DNA of 64,000 bases from Frateuria_A sp051900425 (GCF_051900425.1 NZ_JBHZGK010000002.1:1-64000), one strand, 5' to 3'; shown: positions 1-9,240, numbered from the stretch's first letter. A program made the numbers and translations. Notes: generated by a model from the sequence alone, not told the origin.

Positions 1-470
1 TGATCGAGCGGCACTACGGCGGCGCGCTCAAGGGCAAGACCGTGGCGTTGTGGGGGCTGGCGTTCAAGCCCAACACCGACGACATGCGCGAGGCCTCCAG
101 CCGCCGGCTGATGGAGATGCTGTGGGCGGCCGGCGCGAAGGCACGCGCGTTCGATCCGGAGGCGCGCGCGGAGACCACGCGCATCTACGGCGAGCGGGCG
201 GACCTGACCTTGTGCGAGGACGCGTACGAGGCGCTGGAAGGTGCCGACGTGCTGGCGATCGTGACCGAGTGGAAGGCGTTCCGCGCGCCGGACTTCGCAC
301 GCATCCGTGGCGCGCTGAAGGATCCGGCGATCTTCGACGGGCGCAACCTGTACGACCCGGCGCAGGTGGAGGAAGCGGGGCTGGCCTATTACGGCATTGG
401 CCGCGGACGTTCGCTCGCCTCGGTGCCGGTGCCGTCGGCGGCCGTGCTGCGGCCTGCAGCCACGGCCTGA
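1..470 (+). CDS. ugd: UDP-glucose 6-dehydrogenase, C-terminal part (5' end outside window)
   Basis: The gene enters from the left edge and reads in frame from base 3. The visible ~155 residues contain the GLAFKPNTDDMREA signature of the UDP-binding C-terminal domain of the UDP-glucose/GDP-mannose dehydrogenase family, followed by the end of that domain (GRNLYDP). The NAD-binding domain and the catalytic Cys lie outside the window. Enzymes of this type oxidise UDP-glucose to UDP-glucuronate in the cytoplasm. As the first visible gene of a polysaccharide locus it suggests a uronic acid in the polymer. The family is clear; UDP-glucose rather than GDP-mannose as substrate is inferred from the motif wording. 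Confidence 0.9.
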   Translation, partial: IERHYGGALKGKTVALWGLAFKPNTDDMREASSRRLMEMLWAAGAKARAFDPEARAETTRIYGERADLTLCEDAYEALEGADVLAIVTEWKAFRAPDFARIRGALKDPAIFDGRNLYDPAQVEEAGLAYYGIGRGRSLASVPVPSAAVLRPAATA

Positions 471-612
471 GCCCGGGATCGCCCGTCGGCCGCGCGAATC
501 GCGGCCGACAGGCGATGCCGCCGCGCGAAACGGCATCCGGACGCTGCCGCGCCGCCGCGGGCCCAGGTCATCCATCCGCCCCTCCATCGCACCCACACGC
601 CAGGACGCTCCC

Positions 613-1830
613 GTGAAACGCTTCTACCTCTCCGGACAGCGCACGTTTCGCAACCGCGGTTGCGAGGCCATCGTGCGCAGTACGGTCGCCCTGCTGAAGG
701 AACAATTCGGCGACGTCGAGGTGCTGGTGCCCTCGGTCAACATCGCGCGCGACAGTGCGCAGTGGCCGACTGCCGCCGAAGACGGGGTGCGCCTGGTGCG
801 TGCCTACCTGCCGCCGCCGACCCGCTACTGGGTGCAGCTGCAAAGCCTGCCGCTGCCGCTGATCAAGCGCGCCGGCTGGCCGTTCCCGATGCCACGCTGG
901 CTGCGTCGGCAGCTCGAGTCGGTCGATGCGGTCCTCGCCGTGGGTGGCGACAACTACTCGCTCGATTACCGCATCCCCTCGCCGATCATGAGCGTGGACG
1001 GCTGGGCCATGGACATGGGCAAGCCGGTGATGCTGTGGGGCGCCTCGGTCGGCCCGTTCGAGCGCGAGCCGGAGTTCGTCGAGCCGGTCACCCGCCACCT
1101 GGCGCGCATGCACTTCGTGGCCGCCGGCGAGTCGATGAGCCACGACTACCTGGTCCACAAGCTCGGCCTGCGCAACGTGATCCGCATGGCCGAACCCTCG
1201 TTCATGCTCGGCAAGGAGCCGGTCGACCTCGCGCCGTTCTGGCCAAGCGGGGAGGGCCACGTGCTGGGCCTCAACGTGAGCCGGCTGATCGAGCGCCACA
1301 AGCGCCAGGACAAGGACCTCTACGCCGAGCTGGCCGCGTTCATCCGCCACGCGGTGAAGGAATACCAGCTGGGCGTGCTGCTGATCCCGCACGCCGACCC
1401 GCTGCGCGAGGACCCGCGCGGCGGCGATGCGGCGTACATGGAACCGTTGCTGGCGCGGCTGGCCGACCTGGGCGACTCGGTCAAGATGATGCCCAACGAC
1501 TTCAACGCGGTGCAGACCAAGTACGTCATCAGCTACCTGCGCTTCTTCATCGGCGCGCGCGCGCATCCGGTGATCTCGGCGCTGTCCAGCGGCGTGCCCA
1601 CCGTGTCGATCGCCTACAGCGTCAAGGCCTGCGGCATCAACCGCGACATGTTCGGCAACCAGGAAATGGTGCTGCAGGCGCGCAACCTCTCCGCCACCAC
1701 GCTGCGCGAGGCGCTCGAGCACATGGTGGCGCGCGAGGACACGCTGCGCAGCCTGCTCGAACAGCGCACCGCCGAATGGCAGGGCGCGGCACGCGCGGCC
1801 GCCGCACGCATCCACGACTGCCTGTGCTGA
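613..1830 (+). CDS. Polysaccharide pyruvyl transferase family protein
   Basis: A 405-residue protein starting with GTG at 613. An in-frame ATG at 397 lies upstream, but residues before MKRFYLSGQRTF are low-complexity and do not look like the family. It has the features of the WcaK/CsaB-type polysaccharide pyruvyl transferases: an N-terminal NRGCEAIVRST segment, a central GGDNYSLDY motif near residue 117 and the C-terminal GARAHPVISALSSGVP motif. Such enzymes transfer pyruvate from phosphoenolpyruvate to a sugar as a ketal, adding negative charge. It sits between ugd and a glycosyltransferase in one run of co-directional genes, consistent with decoration of the same polymer. The acceptor sugar cannot be read from the sequence. 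Confidence 0.85.
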   Translation: MKRFYLSGQRTFRNRGCEAIVRSTVALLKEQFGDVEVLVPSVNIARDSAQWPTAAEDGVRLVRAYLPPPTRYWVQLQSLPLPLIKRAGWPFPMPRWLRRQLESVDAVLAVGGDNYSLDYRIPSPIMSVDGWAMDMGKPVMLWGASVGPFEREPEFVEPVTRHLARMHFVAAGESMSHDYLVHKLGLRNVIRMAEPSFMLGKEPVDLAPFWPSGEGHVLGLNVSRLIERHKRQDKDLYAELAAFIRHAVKEYQLGVLLIPHADPLREDPRGGDAAYMEPLLARLADLGDSVKMMPNDFNAVQTKYVISYLRFFIGARAHPVISALSSGVPTVSIAYSVKACGINRDMFGNQEMVLQARNLSATTLREALEHMVAREDTLRSLLEQRTAEWQGAARAAAARIHDCLC

Positions 1831-1844
1831 TACCGGGAGCCCCC

Positions 1845-2750
1845 ATGCAGACCCTGACCGCAGACAACCCCGCGCGCCCGATGCTCGCTCCCGACAGCAA
1901 GGTCGCGCCGGTGAGCGTGGTAGTGCCCTGCTACCGCTGCGTCGACACGATCGGCCCGGCGGTGGCCTCGGTCGCCGCGCAAAAGCTGCCGCCGGCCGAA
2001 GTGCTGCTGGTCGACGACTGCAGCGGTGACGGCACGCTCGAGCGCCTCTACCAGGTCGCCGCCGAATACCCGGACGGCTGGGTGCGCGTGTTCACGCTGC
2101 CGCGCAACGGCGGGCCCAGCGCGGCGCGCAACCGTGGCTGGGAGCAGGCACGCCAGCCGTACATCGCGTTCCTGGATGCCGACGACACCTGGCATCCGGA
2201 GAAGCTGGCCATCCAGATGGACGTGCTCGCGGGCGATCCGGGCATCGCCCTGCTGGCGCATGGCATGAACGTGCAGGCACGCACCGATCCGCCGCCCGCG
2301 TTCCGTCGTCCGGTCGCGGTACGCGTGTTGCCCAACCGCCTGCCGCTGCTGGGCAGCCCGTTCCCCACCGCCTCGATGGTGCTGCGTCGCGACCTGCCGT
2401 TCCGCTTCGACGAGCGCCGCCGCCGCGCGGAGGACTTCATGCTGTGGGCGCAGATCCTGCTCTCCGGCTACCGCTGCGCACGGATCGAGCCGGTGCTGGC
2501 GTCCTGGCACAAGCCGCCGTTCGGCGCCGGCGGCCTCAGTGGCGACATGGAGGCGATGTACGCCGCCGCGATCGACGTGCGCCGCGCACTCCACGAACAG
2601 GGCCTGATCGGCGGCACGCGGATGCGCGTGGCCGCCGTGCTGGGCGTGGTCCGCCACGCGCGCCGGCGCGTCATCACCTACGCGCGCCGGTTCTCGGCCG
2701 GCACGCGCCCCGCGGGCGCGCGCGCCACCCATGCCGACCAGGCGAGCTGA
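1845..2750 (+). CDS. Family 2 glycosyltransferase
   Basis: A 301-residue GT-A type glycosyltransferase. It opens with VSVVVPCYRC and has the nucleotide-sugar site VDDCSGDGT and the metal-binding FLDADDTW motif. It is clearly paralogous to the protein at 14447-15325: SVVVPCYRC, PAEVLLV and PTAS-VLRRDLPFRFDE are all shared. The ATG at 1845 lies 14 bases after the upstream stop with GGGAG before it. It is probably cotranscribed with the pyruvyl transferase and the polymerase-like gene 2 bases downstream, and probably adds one sugar of the repeat unit on the cytoplasmic face. Donor and linkage are unknown. Confidence 0.85.
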   Translation: MQTLTADNPARPMLAPDSKVAPVSVVVPCYRCVDTIGPAVASVAAQKLPPAEVLLVDDCSGDGTLERLYQVAAEYPDGWVRVFTLPRNGGPSAARNRGWEQARQPYIAFLDADDTWHPEKLAIQMDVLAGDPGIALLAHGMNVQARTDPPPAFRRPVAVRVLPNRLPLLGSPFPTASMVLRRDLPFRFDERRRRAEDFMLWAQILLSGYRCARIEPVLASWHKPPFGAGGLSGDMEAMYAAAIDVRRALHEQGLIGGTRMRVAAVLGVVRHARRRVITYARRFSAGTRPAGARATHADQAS

Positions 2751-2752
2751 CG

Positions 2753-3811
2753 ATGAACTCCACGACCATGAACCAGACCGTCGCGCTGACCGACAGCCCC
2801 ACCAACACCAATGCCCGCATCGTGCTCGGACTGATGCTGGTGGCGGCGGTCATCGTCTTCGTCGACTTCGCGGTGGCCACCCGCGGCAACATCGGCACCG
2901 ACACGTCGGTCTATGCCAGCTTCTACGAGAGCCTGATCCACCACGGCGAAGTGGAAAGCCGGTTCGAGCCGGTCTTCTACTACCTGAGCGTGGCCCTGGC
3001 CGCCACCGGGATGAGCTTCACCGCCTACGAGGGCATGATGTTCCTCGTGATGATGGGCACCGCCCTGGTGGCGACCCGCCGCTACCACGCGTTCCTGGAG
3101 AGCGAGACCGCCTACACCACCTTCCTGGCCGCCTCGCTGCTGTTCCTGTTCATCTCGCCGGTGATGTCCAACGCGACGATCAACGTCATGCGCCAGGGCC
3201 TCTCCTCGCTGCTGGTGTTCACCGCGCTGCTGGCGTTCTACCAGCGCCAGTGGCGCGCGTTCATCCTGTGGGGGCTGCTGGCGACCGGGTTCCATTATTC
3301 GGCGTTGCTGTATCTGTTCTTCGCGCCGGTACTGCTGCTCAACACCAAGCTGCTGCGCGTGGCCGGCATCCTGGCGTTCCTGGCGTACTGCAGCGGCGTG
3401 ACCATGGTGCTGGTGCGCGCGATCGTGCCCAGCGTCTACACCATGGTGATGGCCTATGACGCCAGCGCCTCGTACAAGGCGGGCGTGCGCCTGGACTTCG
3501 CGGTGTTCTCGCTGTTCTGGTACGTGCTGCCGTGGGTGATCGCGCCGCTGGTGCGCGAGCCGGTGCGCGAGCGCATCAACCAGAGCACCGCCGTCTACCT
3601 GGTGTTGATGCTGCCGTTCTTCGCGGTGGGCTGGGGCAACTTCTCCAACCGCTACCTGTTGCCGGCGTGGCTGTCGGTGTCGCTGATCCTGGCGGCGATC
3701 TGCTGCGACAGCCGCTTCTCGCCACTGCGCAACCCGGTCGTGCTGCGCATGGGGCTGGTCGGCGCCGCCGGCGTGTTCTGTTACTACGTGACCCACGGTG
3801 TCGTGCTGTGA
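2753..3811 (+). CDS. EpsG/Wzy-like polysaccharide polymerase (membrane protein)
   Basis: A 352-residue protein with about ten hydrophobic segments spread over its length, for example residues 24-42 and 95-150. The periplasmic-type loop GNIGTDTSVYASFYESL after the first helix is typical of the EpsG family, and MRQGLSS, found near residue 140, also recurs in that family. EpsG-type proteins are inner-membrane polymerases that join lipid-linked repeat units in Wzx/Wzy pathways. The start two bases after the preceding stop indicates translational coupling. With the flippase at 17667 it supplies the polymerase/flippase pair. Family-level call; direct evidence for polymerisation is not available from sequence. 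Confidence 0.75.
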   Translation: MNSTTMNQTVALTDSPTNTNARIVLGLMLVAAVIVFVDFAVATRGNIGTDTSVYASFYESLIHHGEVESRFEPVFYYLSVALAATGMSFTAYEGMMFLVMMGTALVATRRYHAFLESETAYTTFLAASLLFLFISPVMSNATINVMRQGLSSLLVFTALLAFYQRQWRAFILWGLLATGFHYSALLYLFFAPVLLLNTKLLRVAGILAFLAYCSGVTMVLVRAIVPSVYTMVMAYDASASYKAGVRLDFAVFSLFWYVLPWVIAPLVREPVRERINQSTAVYLVLMLPFFAVGWGNFSNRYLLPAWLSVSLILAAICCDSRFSPLRNPVVLRMGLVGAAGVFCYYVTHGVVL

Positions 3812-3981
3812 CCGGCGCCCGCGATCGCCGGGCGCAGCCACGCCGCGGTTCACCCGTCGCCTGCACCGCGCTTGCTATCAGTAGCCCCGCGGGCCCGCAC
3901 CGCGCGCTGCCGTAGCAGACAGCGATGCCCTCGCCAGTCATCCAACGCCCGCCCGAGGCGTCTGTAAAGGAAGTCACCATC

Positions 3982-5433
3982 ATGTCGACCGCCACCGCCG
4001 TGCAGGATGCCGATCCCCGCATCAAGCTCCAGGCCTCGCCTTACCGGTACGACGCGGACTTCGCGCCGCTGTCGGGGGCCGGCGGCAGGCCGCTCGATCC
4101 GGTGTCCATTGCCGACGTGCTGCGCAACGCCTTCGTCTATCCGCCACACACGATCTATCGCGACGTGAGGGTAGCGGTGATCGGCTTCGATCCCGGGCTC
4201 GACCTGCATGCGGCCCCCGAATACCGCTTCCCCTTCCGCTCGTCGCCAGCGCCCCGGCGCCCCAGCGAACAGGCGGCGGACGAGGACGCGCTGCTCAGGA
4301 CTTACCACCGCCTGCTGTGCGAGGCGGTCACCCGCTCCACGGCCGGCATGCACGTGCCCTGGATGCTGCAGAGCGGCGGCAAGGATTCCAGCTCGCTGGC
4401 CATCGCCGTGGCCGAGGCGCGGCCGGACACCACCTGCCTGACCTACCTGGGCGGGCGCGAGGAGGACGAGGTCGAGTCCGCGCGCGCCGTCGCGCGCCAG
4501 CTCGGCCTTCGCCACGAGGCGCTGGTGTGCGATCCGGGTCGCGCCTATGACCGCTACCTTGCGATGGTGCCGCGCCTGCCGCTGCTGTCGGCCGATTTCG
4601 CGATGCTCTCCTACGCCGACCTGACTACCGAGATCGCCGGGTCCGGCGGCGACGGGGTGATCGACGGGCTCGGTTCGGACATCTATTTCGGCACGCCGGT
4701 GGACGCGCGCAAGAGCACGCTGTTCCGCATGGCCAGGGATCTGCCGGTACCGGCGAAGCTGTTCGAGGCCGGTCCGGTCAGCCGCAGCTTCGTCGCCTGT
4801 TTCGTGCTGGCCACGCTGGGCATGGACCCGTTCGAGCGCTACTTCCCCGGCTCGCGCTTCAGCGATGCCGAAGTCGACCGCCTGCTCGGACGACCGGCGG
4901 CGGCGCAGTCGCGCCAACGCCTGCGCGTGTTCCAGGAAGAACTGGCCAACGCCCGCACCATCGAGGCGCGCAAGCGCGTCACGCTGGCCATCGTCGAGGC
5001 GGGCGCGGGCTTCCCCAAGGGGCAGTACACCACCAGCGCGCTCGGCCTGCGCCAGGCCTATCCCTTCTGCGACGCGCAACTGGCCGAGTGGGTCTACCGC
5101 GAGGTGCCCGACGCGTTGCTGATCGACCGCGAGGGCCACAACAAGCCGCTGGTGCGCAAGCACATCGCGCGCCGCTTCGGCGAGCTGCCGTACGTGCGTG
5201 CCAAGGGCTGCTTCCGTTTCGACCTGTGCGGGCTGGCCGCGGAGCGCTTCGAGCAGGTGCACGCGTTCGCCGTCGAAGCGCGTGACCTCGTCCCCGGCGC
5301 CGCCCGCTGGCTGGAGGACTATCGCGGCCGCATGGGCAACAAGTTCTTCGCTTCCAAGTTCTACCTGCTGGCGGTCGTGCTGCCGTGGCTGCTCAGCCGC
5401 GCCGACGCGCCGGCGCAGGGGCCGGACGCATGA
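3982..5433 (+). CDS. Asparagine-synthase-like PP-loop protein of the polysaccharide locus
   Basis: A 483-residue protein. The ATG at 3982 is preceded by AAGGAAG at a good distance; an in-frame ATG at 3925 would add 19 residues without a ribosome-binding site. The ATP pyrophosphatase loop LQSGGKDSSSLA is near residue 130, followed by a domain resembling the synthetase half of asparagine synthase. The N terminus does not begin Met-Cys and shows no glutaminase signature, so ammonia would have to come from elsewhere. Related proteins in O-antigen and exopolysaccharide loci amidate uronic acids, which would fit next to ugd. That role is inference. It overlaps the next gene by 4 bases (ATGA). Confidence 0.7.
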   Translation: MSTATAVQDADPRIKLQASPYRYDADFAPLSGAGGRPLDPVSIADVLRNAFVYPPHTIYRDVRVAVIGFDPGLDLHAAPEYRFPFRSSPAPRRPSEQAADEDALLRTYHRLLCEAVTRSTAGMHVPWMLQSGGKDSSSLAIAVAEARPDTTCLTYLGGREEDEVESARAVARQLGLRHEALVCDPGRAYDRYLAMVPRLPLLSADFAMLSYADLTTEIAGSGGDGVIDGLGSDIYFGTPVDARKSTLFRMARDLPVPAKLFEAGPVSRSFVACFVLATLGMDPFERYFPGSRFSDAEVDRLLGRPAAAQSRQRLRVFQEELANARTIEARKRVTLAIVEAGAGFPKGQYTTSALGLRQAYPFCDAQLAEWVYREVPDALLIDREGHNKPLVRKHIARRFGELPYVRAKGCFRFDLCGLAAERFEQVHAFAVEARDLVPGAARWLEDYRGRMGNKFFASKFYLLAVVLPWLLSRADAPAQGPDA

Positions 5434-6533
5434 GCGGCGGCGACGCCAACGCGCGCCGCCTGTTCCTGCAGCGCGCCCTGGCGCTGGGGGCCGCCACGCT
5501 GCTGCCGGCGCTGCCGCGCATGGCCACCGCAGCGGCCGCAGCCAACCAGATCGACGTGCGCTCCAAGGGCGCGCGCGGCGACGGCAAGGCCGACGACACC
5601 GGCGCCATCCAGGCCGCGATCGACGCCATCGCGGCCACCGGCGGCACCGTGCGCGTGCCGGCGGGCAACTACATGATCGACGCCGGGCGCGCGATCAGCC
5701 TGCGCTCGAACGTGCGGCTGGAAATGGCGCCCGACGCGCAGCTCACGGCGTTGCCCAACACGCTCAAGCGCTATCACGTGATCCGCGTGTGGCGGGCGAG
5801 CAACGTGCAGATCATCGGCGGGCGCGTGGTCGGCGAGCGCGGCCAGCATCGCGGCGACAAGGGCGAGTGGGGCTACGGCATCAACATCCAGGCCTCGCAC
5901 AACGTGCTGGTCGACGGCACCCGCATCTCCGATTGCTGGGGCGACGGCATGTGGATCGGCGCGTTCGGCCGCGGCGCCAAGGCCGACATCTCCACCGACG
6001 TCACCGTGCAGAACGTGGTGAGTACCAACAACCGCCGCCAGGGCCTGTCGCTGGGCCCGTGCCAGCGGGTGCGAATCCTCAACAGCACCTTCAGCAACAC
6101 CCACGGCACCAAGCCGCAGTCAGGCATCGACCTGGAACCGATGGGGCAGGGCGACGTCAGCGACGTGCTGATCGAAGGTTGCACGCTGACCGGCAACAAG
6201 GGCTGCGGCGTGGAGATCCACCACAACGTGTCCGGCGTGGTGATCCGCCGCTGCACGATTCGCGACAACAGCGGCTACGGCGTGCTGGCCGCGCAGATGA
6301 ACGACCTGTGGGTGGACGACAACGTCATCACCGACAACGGCATGAACGGGGTCAAGCTCGCCGGCCAGACCAGCGACGTGAAGGTCACCGACAACACCTT
6401 GACCTCCAACAGCGCGCATTCGCTGCGCCGCGCCCTCAAGTCCATGGTCTCCGGCGGAAGCGGCGCGCACCCGGCGCAGCTGCACATTGGCGACAAGACG
6501 TCCAACGTGCACGTGTCGGGCAACCGGTTCTAG
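5430..6533 (+). CDS. Exported right-handed beta-helix protein, Tat-type signal
   Basis: A 367-residue protein whose ATG overlaps the preceding stop (ATGA). The N terminus has a twin-arginine-like stretch RRLFLQ (residues 9-14), a hydrophobic segment and an Ala-rich cleavage region near residue 35. The mature part opens with the pectate-lyase-superfamily motif VRSKGARGDGKADDTGAIQ and then has Asn-ladder repeats of a right-handed parallel beta helix. WGYGINI and DCWGDGMWIGA are shared with the three paralogues at 7998, 9693 and 13121. It lies within the glycosyltransferase run, so a role as polysaccharide lyase, hydrolase or epimerase on the exported polymer is likely, but no catalytic residues can be assigned. 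Confidence 0.8.
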   Translation: MSGGDANARRLFLQRALALGAATLLPALPRMATAAAAANQIDVRSKGARGDGKADDTGAIQAAIDAIAATGGTVRVPAGNYMIDAGRAISLRSNVRLEMAPDAQLTALPNTLKRYHVIRVWRASNVQIIGGRVVGERGQHRGDKGEWGYGINIQASHNVLVDGTRISDCWGDGMWIGAFGRGAKADISTDVTVQNVVSTNNRRQGLSLGPCQRVRILNSTFSNTHGTKPQSGIDLEPMGQGDVSDVLIEGCTLTGNKGCGVEIHHNVSGVVIRRCTIRDNSGYGVLAAQMNDLWVDDNVITDNGMNGVKLAGQTSDVKVTDNTLTSNSAHSLRRALKSMVSGGSGAHPAQLHIGDKTSNVHVSGNRF

Positions 6534-6577
6534 CGCACCACGCGCCCAGGAGCGCAACAGCAAGGGAATCCAAGCAC

Positions 6578-7747
6578 ATGAAATTCATCTTCTACGCCAA
6601 CACCGACTGGTATCTGTACAACTTCCGCCTGTCCACCGCGCAGCGGCTGCAGGCGGACGGCCACGAGGTGGTGATGCTCTCGCCGCCGGGCCCGTTCGGC
6701 GGGCGTTTCGCCGCACGCGGGTTCCGCTGGGTCACATTGCCGATGGACCGCGCCAGCCTCAATCCGCTGCGCGAGGCGGTGACGCTCAAGCACCTGGTGC
6801 GCGTTCTGCGTCGCGAGAAGCCGGACCTGCTGCACAACTTCACCGTCAAGTGCGCGGTCTACGGCGGCGCCGCCGCGCGCATCGCCGGCGTGCCGGCCAC
6901 CGTCAACGCGGTGGCGGGCATGGGTTACGTGTTCACCAGCAACGACCTCAAGGCGCGCTGCCTGCGCCCGATGGTGCAGGCGCTGATGCGCGGCACGCTC
7001 GACCATCGCCGCTCGCTGCTGGTGCTGCAGAACCCGGACGACGCGGCGATCTTCCACCGCTCGCGGCTGGTCGCGCGCGAGCGCATCCACGTGATCCGCA
7101 GTTCCGGGGTGGACACCTCGCGGTTCCGGCCCAGCTCGATGTCCGGCCGCGACGGCCGCCTGCGCGTGCTGCTCGCCGCGCGCCTGCTGTGGGAAAAGGG
7201 CATCGGCGAATACGTCGAGGCGGCCCGCCAGCTCAAGGCGCAGGGGCGCGACGTCGAGTTCGTGCTGGCCGGCGCCCCCGATCCGGGCAACCCCCGCTCG
7301 GTGAGCGACGAGCAGGTTGAGCGGTGGGCGGAGGAAGGCGTGATCACCTGGCTGGGCCACGTCGAGGACATGCCCGCATTGCTGTCCACCATCGATGTGA
7401 TGGCGCTGCCCAGCTACTACCGCGAGGGCGTCCCCAAGAGCCTGATCGAAGGCGCCGCGGCAGGCCTGGCACTGATCACTACCGACCAGCCCGGGTGCCG
7501 CGAGGTGGTCACCCGGCACGGCATGGACGGCTTGGTGGTGCCCCCGCGCAATGCCTCCGCGCTGGCGGCGCTGGTCGCACGCCTCGACGACGACCGCGAG
7601 CTGCTGGCGCGGCTGGGTGCGAAGGCGCGCGAGAAGGCGGTGGGCGAGTTCGACGAGCGCGCGGTGATCCAGCGCACGCTCGACGTCTACGAGCGCCTGC
7701 TGGGCACGGACCTGCCCGGCGGTTCGCTGGCCGGCTCGGCCTCGTAG
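6578..7747 (+). CDS. Family 4 glycosyltransferase
   Basis: A 389-residue GT-B glycosyltransferase starting at the ATG at 6578 (MKFIFYANTDWYLYNFR). The N-terminal half matches the Glyco_trans_4 type domain, with LLHNFTVKCAVYGG. The C-terminal half is a Glycos_transf_1 domain with LLAARLLWEKGIGEYVEAA, the acidic EGVPKSLIEGAAAG motif and a final LEKA-like helix. The wording resembles enzymes that add N-acetylhexosamine or hexuronic acid to lipid-linked oligosaccharides, but the sugar is not determined. It is the last gene of the run 1-7747 and is followed by a hairpin at 7789-7810. Confidence 0.85.
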   Translation: MKFIFYANTDWYLYNFRLSTAQRLQADGHEVVMLSPPGPFGGRFAARGFRWVTLPMDRASLNPLREAVTLKHLVRVLRREKPDLLHNFTVKCAVYGGAAARIAGVPATVNAVAGMGYVFTSNDLKARCLRPMVQALMRGTLDHRRSLLVLQNPDDAAIFHRSRLVARERIHVIRSSGVDTSRFRPSSMSGRDGRLRVLLAARLLWEKGIGEYVEAARQLKAQGRDVEFVLAGAPDPGNPRSVSDEQVERWAEEGVITWLGHVEDMPALLSTIDVMALPSYYREGVPKSLIEGAAAGLALITTDQPGCREVVTRHGMDGLVVPPRNASALAALVARLDDDRELLARLGAKAREKAVGEFDERAVIQRTLDVYERLLGTDLPGGSLAGSAS

Positions 7748-7788
7748 GGCGCGACGCTTCCGCTACCGACGTCGGGCGCCAGTCGCAA

Positions 7789-7816
7789 GGCCTTGCACCG
7801 ATGCAAGGCCTCGTCT
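7789..7816 (+). terminator. Hairpin after glycosyltransferase gene
   Basis: GGCCTTGCA (7789-7797) pairs perfectly with TGCAAGGCC (7802-7810) around a CCGA loop, followed by TCGTCT. The T content is weak, so this may need help from Rho. It ends the first polysaccharide run. Confidence 0.5.
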
Positions 7817-7835
7817 TCTGCGCCAGCCAAGGTTC

Positions 7836-7866
7836 TCTGTGGAGCGCACCCGTGTGCGACCGCCGC
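7836..7866. repeat. Partial REP-like element
   Basis: The sequence resembles the left arm of the TGTAGGAGCGCACCTGTGCGCGACCG palindrome found complete at 9518-9587, with a few differences and without its right arm. Confidence 0.45.
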
Positions 7867-7910
7867 GCACGCGACAAAAGCCGAAGCTGCCCGTGGTCCT
7901 TCTTCTGCAC

Positions 7911-7950
7911 GCAAACGAAAGCGCCGGGGGCAGCATGGCTGCCCCGGCGC
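7911..7950 (-). terminator. Intrinsic terminator of the beta-helix gene at 7998
   Basis: On the minus strand GCGCCGGGGCAGC pairs with GCTGCCCCCGGCGC (7921-7950, one extra G) and is followed by TTTCGTTTGC. It lies about 50 bases after the stop codon. Confidence 0.65.
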
Positions 7951-7997
7951 GAGGTCGTGCGTTCACGCGACAGCCTGGCGGCTGCCAGTGACGCGGG

Positions 7998-9152
7998 TTA
8001 CTTCCGCTTGGGCGAAAGCGTGTTGTTGGACTGCGTGATCGCGTACGACTTCTTGCTGAGCTGGATGTCGCGGCTGGTGCCGCCACCGGCGCTGCTGGCC
8101 GACATGTAGCGGGTGCTGTTGTACTGCAGCTTGTTGTTGCGGATGGTCACGTTGTGGGTCTTGGCGCTCATGCGCAGGCCCGCCAGGCCGTTCTTGGTGG
8201 CGTGGTTGCCGTTGAAGTCCATATGGTGGGCGTTGATCGACATCACGCCGAAACCGCGGTTGCCGGCGAACGTGTTGCCGGCAAAGGTCACGTTGGATAC
8301 GTGCGCGTGCATTTCGATGCCGTTGCCGTTGTTGCCGGAAACCACGTTGTTCTGCAGGCGAACGGTGTCCACCGGACCCTGCTCCTGCGGCTCGAAGTCG
8401 ATGCCGGCCTCGGGCAGCGTGCCCTTGGTGTCCTTGAAGGTGCTGTTGACGATGTAGAGGTGCTGCACCGGACCGATCGACAGGCCCTGGCGGCGGTTGT
8501 GCGAGGAGGTGACGTTGTTGATCGTCACATAGTTGGAGCGGTCCAGGCGGCTGTTCTTGCCGGTGGCGCCGATCCACATGCCGTCGCCCCAGAATTCAGA
8601 AAGCTTCACGTTGCGCACCAGCACGTGGTCGGAGCCGGAGATGTTGATGCCGTAGCCCCACTCGCCGCGGTTGCCCTTGTGCCTGGCCCGGTCGCCGGTG
8701 ATCTTGCCGCCAACGATTTCGACGTTGCTGACGTTGAAGACCTTCACGACGTGGTACCGGCTGGCGCCGTTGGGGATGACCCGCAGCTCGGCGCTGGGAT
8801 CGAGCTTGAGGCGCGTATGGGAATGCAGCTTGAGCGCCTTGGTCGCATCGATCATGTAGCGGCCGGCCGGCACGAAGACGGTGCCGCCGCTATTGGGCAG
8901 CGAGTCGATCGCCTTCTGGATGGCGGCGGTGTCGTTATGCGAACCGTTGCCGCGCGCGCCGAAGTTCTTGACGTTGACGGTGCGCGAACCGATCGAGATG
9001 TTGGGGGTGGCGTCCCACCAGGAAGCAGCAGCAGCAGGAAGTGCCACGGCAGACAGTGCCAGCGAAGCGGCAACCACCAGGGGCTTTGCGTAGAACGAGC
9101 GCTTGGCGGTGGCCGGCTTGGCCGAGGACTGGGTGTCGTGCAAATGCATCAT
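7998..9152 (-). CDS. Exported right-handed beta-helix protein
   Basis: A 384-residue protein. About 25 residues of conserved polar leader (DTQSSAKP, also in the next gene) precede a hydrophobic segment VVAASLALSAVALPAAA and an Ala-X-Ala cleavage region, so the long start is preferred; ATG codons at 9152 and 9149 are adjacent. The mature chain has VKNFGARGNGSHNDTAAIQ, the pectate-lyase-superfamily entry motif, then WGYGINI, LSEFWGDGMWIGA and HNRRQGLSIGP within repeated Asn-rich coils. It is very similar to the protein at 9693-10847 along its whole length. It is transcribed alone. It probably acts on, or binds, an extracellular polysaccharide; enzymatic activity is unproven. Confidence 0.8.
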   Translation of the reverse strand: MMHLHDTQSSAKPATAKRSFYAKPLVVAASLALSAVALPAAAASWWDATPNISIGSRTVNVKNFGARGNGSHNDTAAIQKAIDSLPNSGGTVFVPAGRYMIDATKALKLHSHTRLKLDPSAELRVIPNGASRYHVVKVFNVSNVEIVGGKITGDRARHKGNRGEWGYGINISGSDHVLVRNVKLSEFWGDGMWIGATGKNSRLDRSNYVTINNVTSSHNRRQGLSIGPVQHLYIVNSTFKDTKGTLPEAGIDFEPQEQGPVDTVRLQNNVVSGNNGNGIEMHAHVSNVTFAGNTFAGNRGFGVMSINAHHMDFNGNHATKNGLAGLRMSAKTHNVTIRNNKLQYNSTRYMSASSAGGGTSRDIQLSKKSYAITQSNNTLSPKRK

Positions 9153-9240
9153 CAGGTTTTGACCCTCTCGTCACGTGGAAGTGACACGCACCATGCAGGA
9201 CCTTCACGCGGGCTAACAAGCTCGACCATTGGGCTCTATT
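9153..9240 (-). promoter_or_regulatory. Conserved leader of beta-helix gene, copy 1
   Basis: About 85 bases before the start codon match the leader of the neighbouring paralogue at 10848-10935. The best-conserved block is AATGGTCGAGCTTGTTAGCC (9211-9230 on the minus strand), at the same distance from the start in both genes. A GTCGAGCTTG core also precedes the third paralogue (13026-13035). It could be a promoter or activator site, or part of a 5' UTR. No clear -10 box was assigned. Confidence 0.45.
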
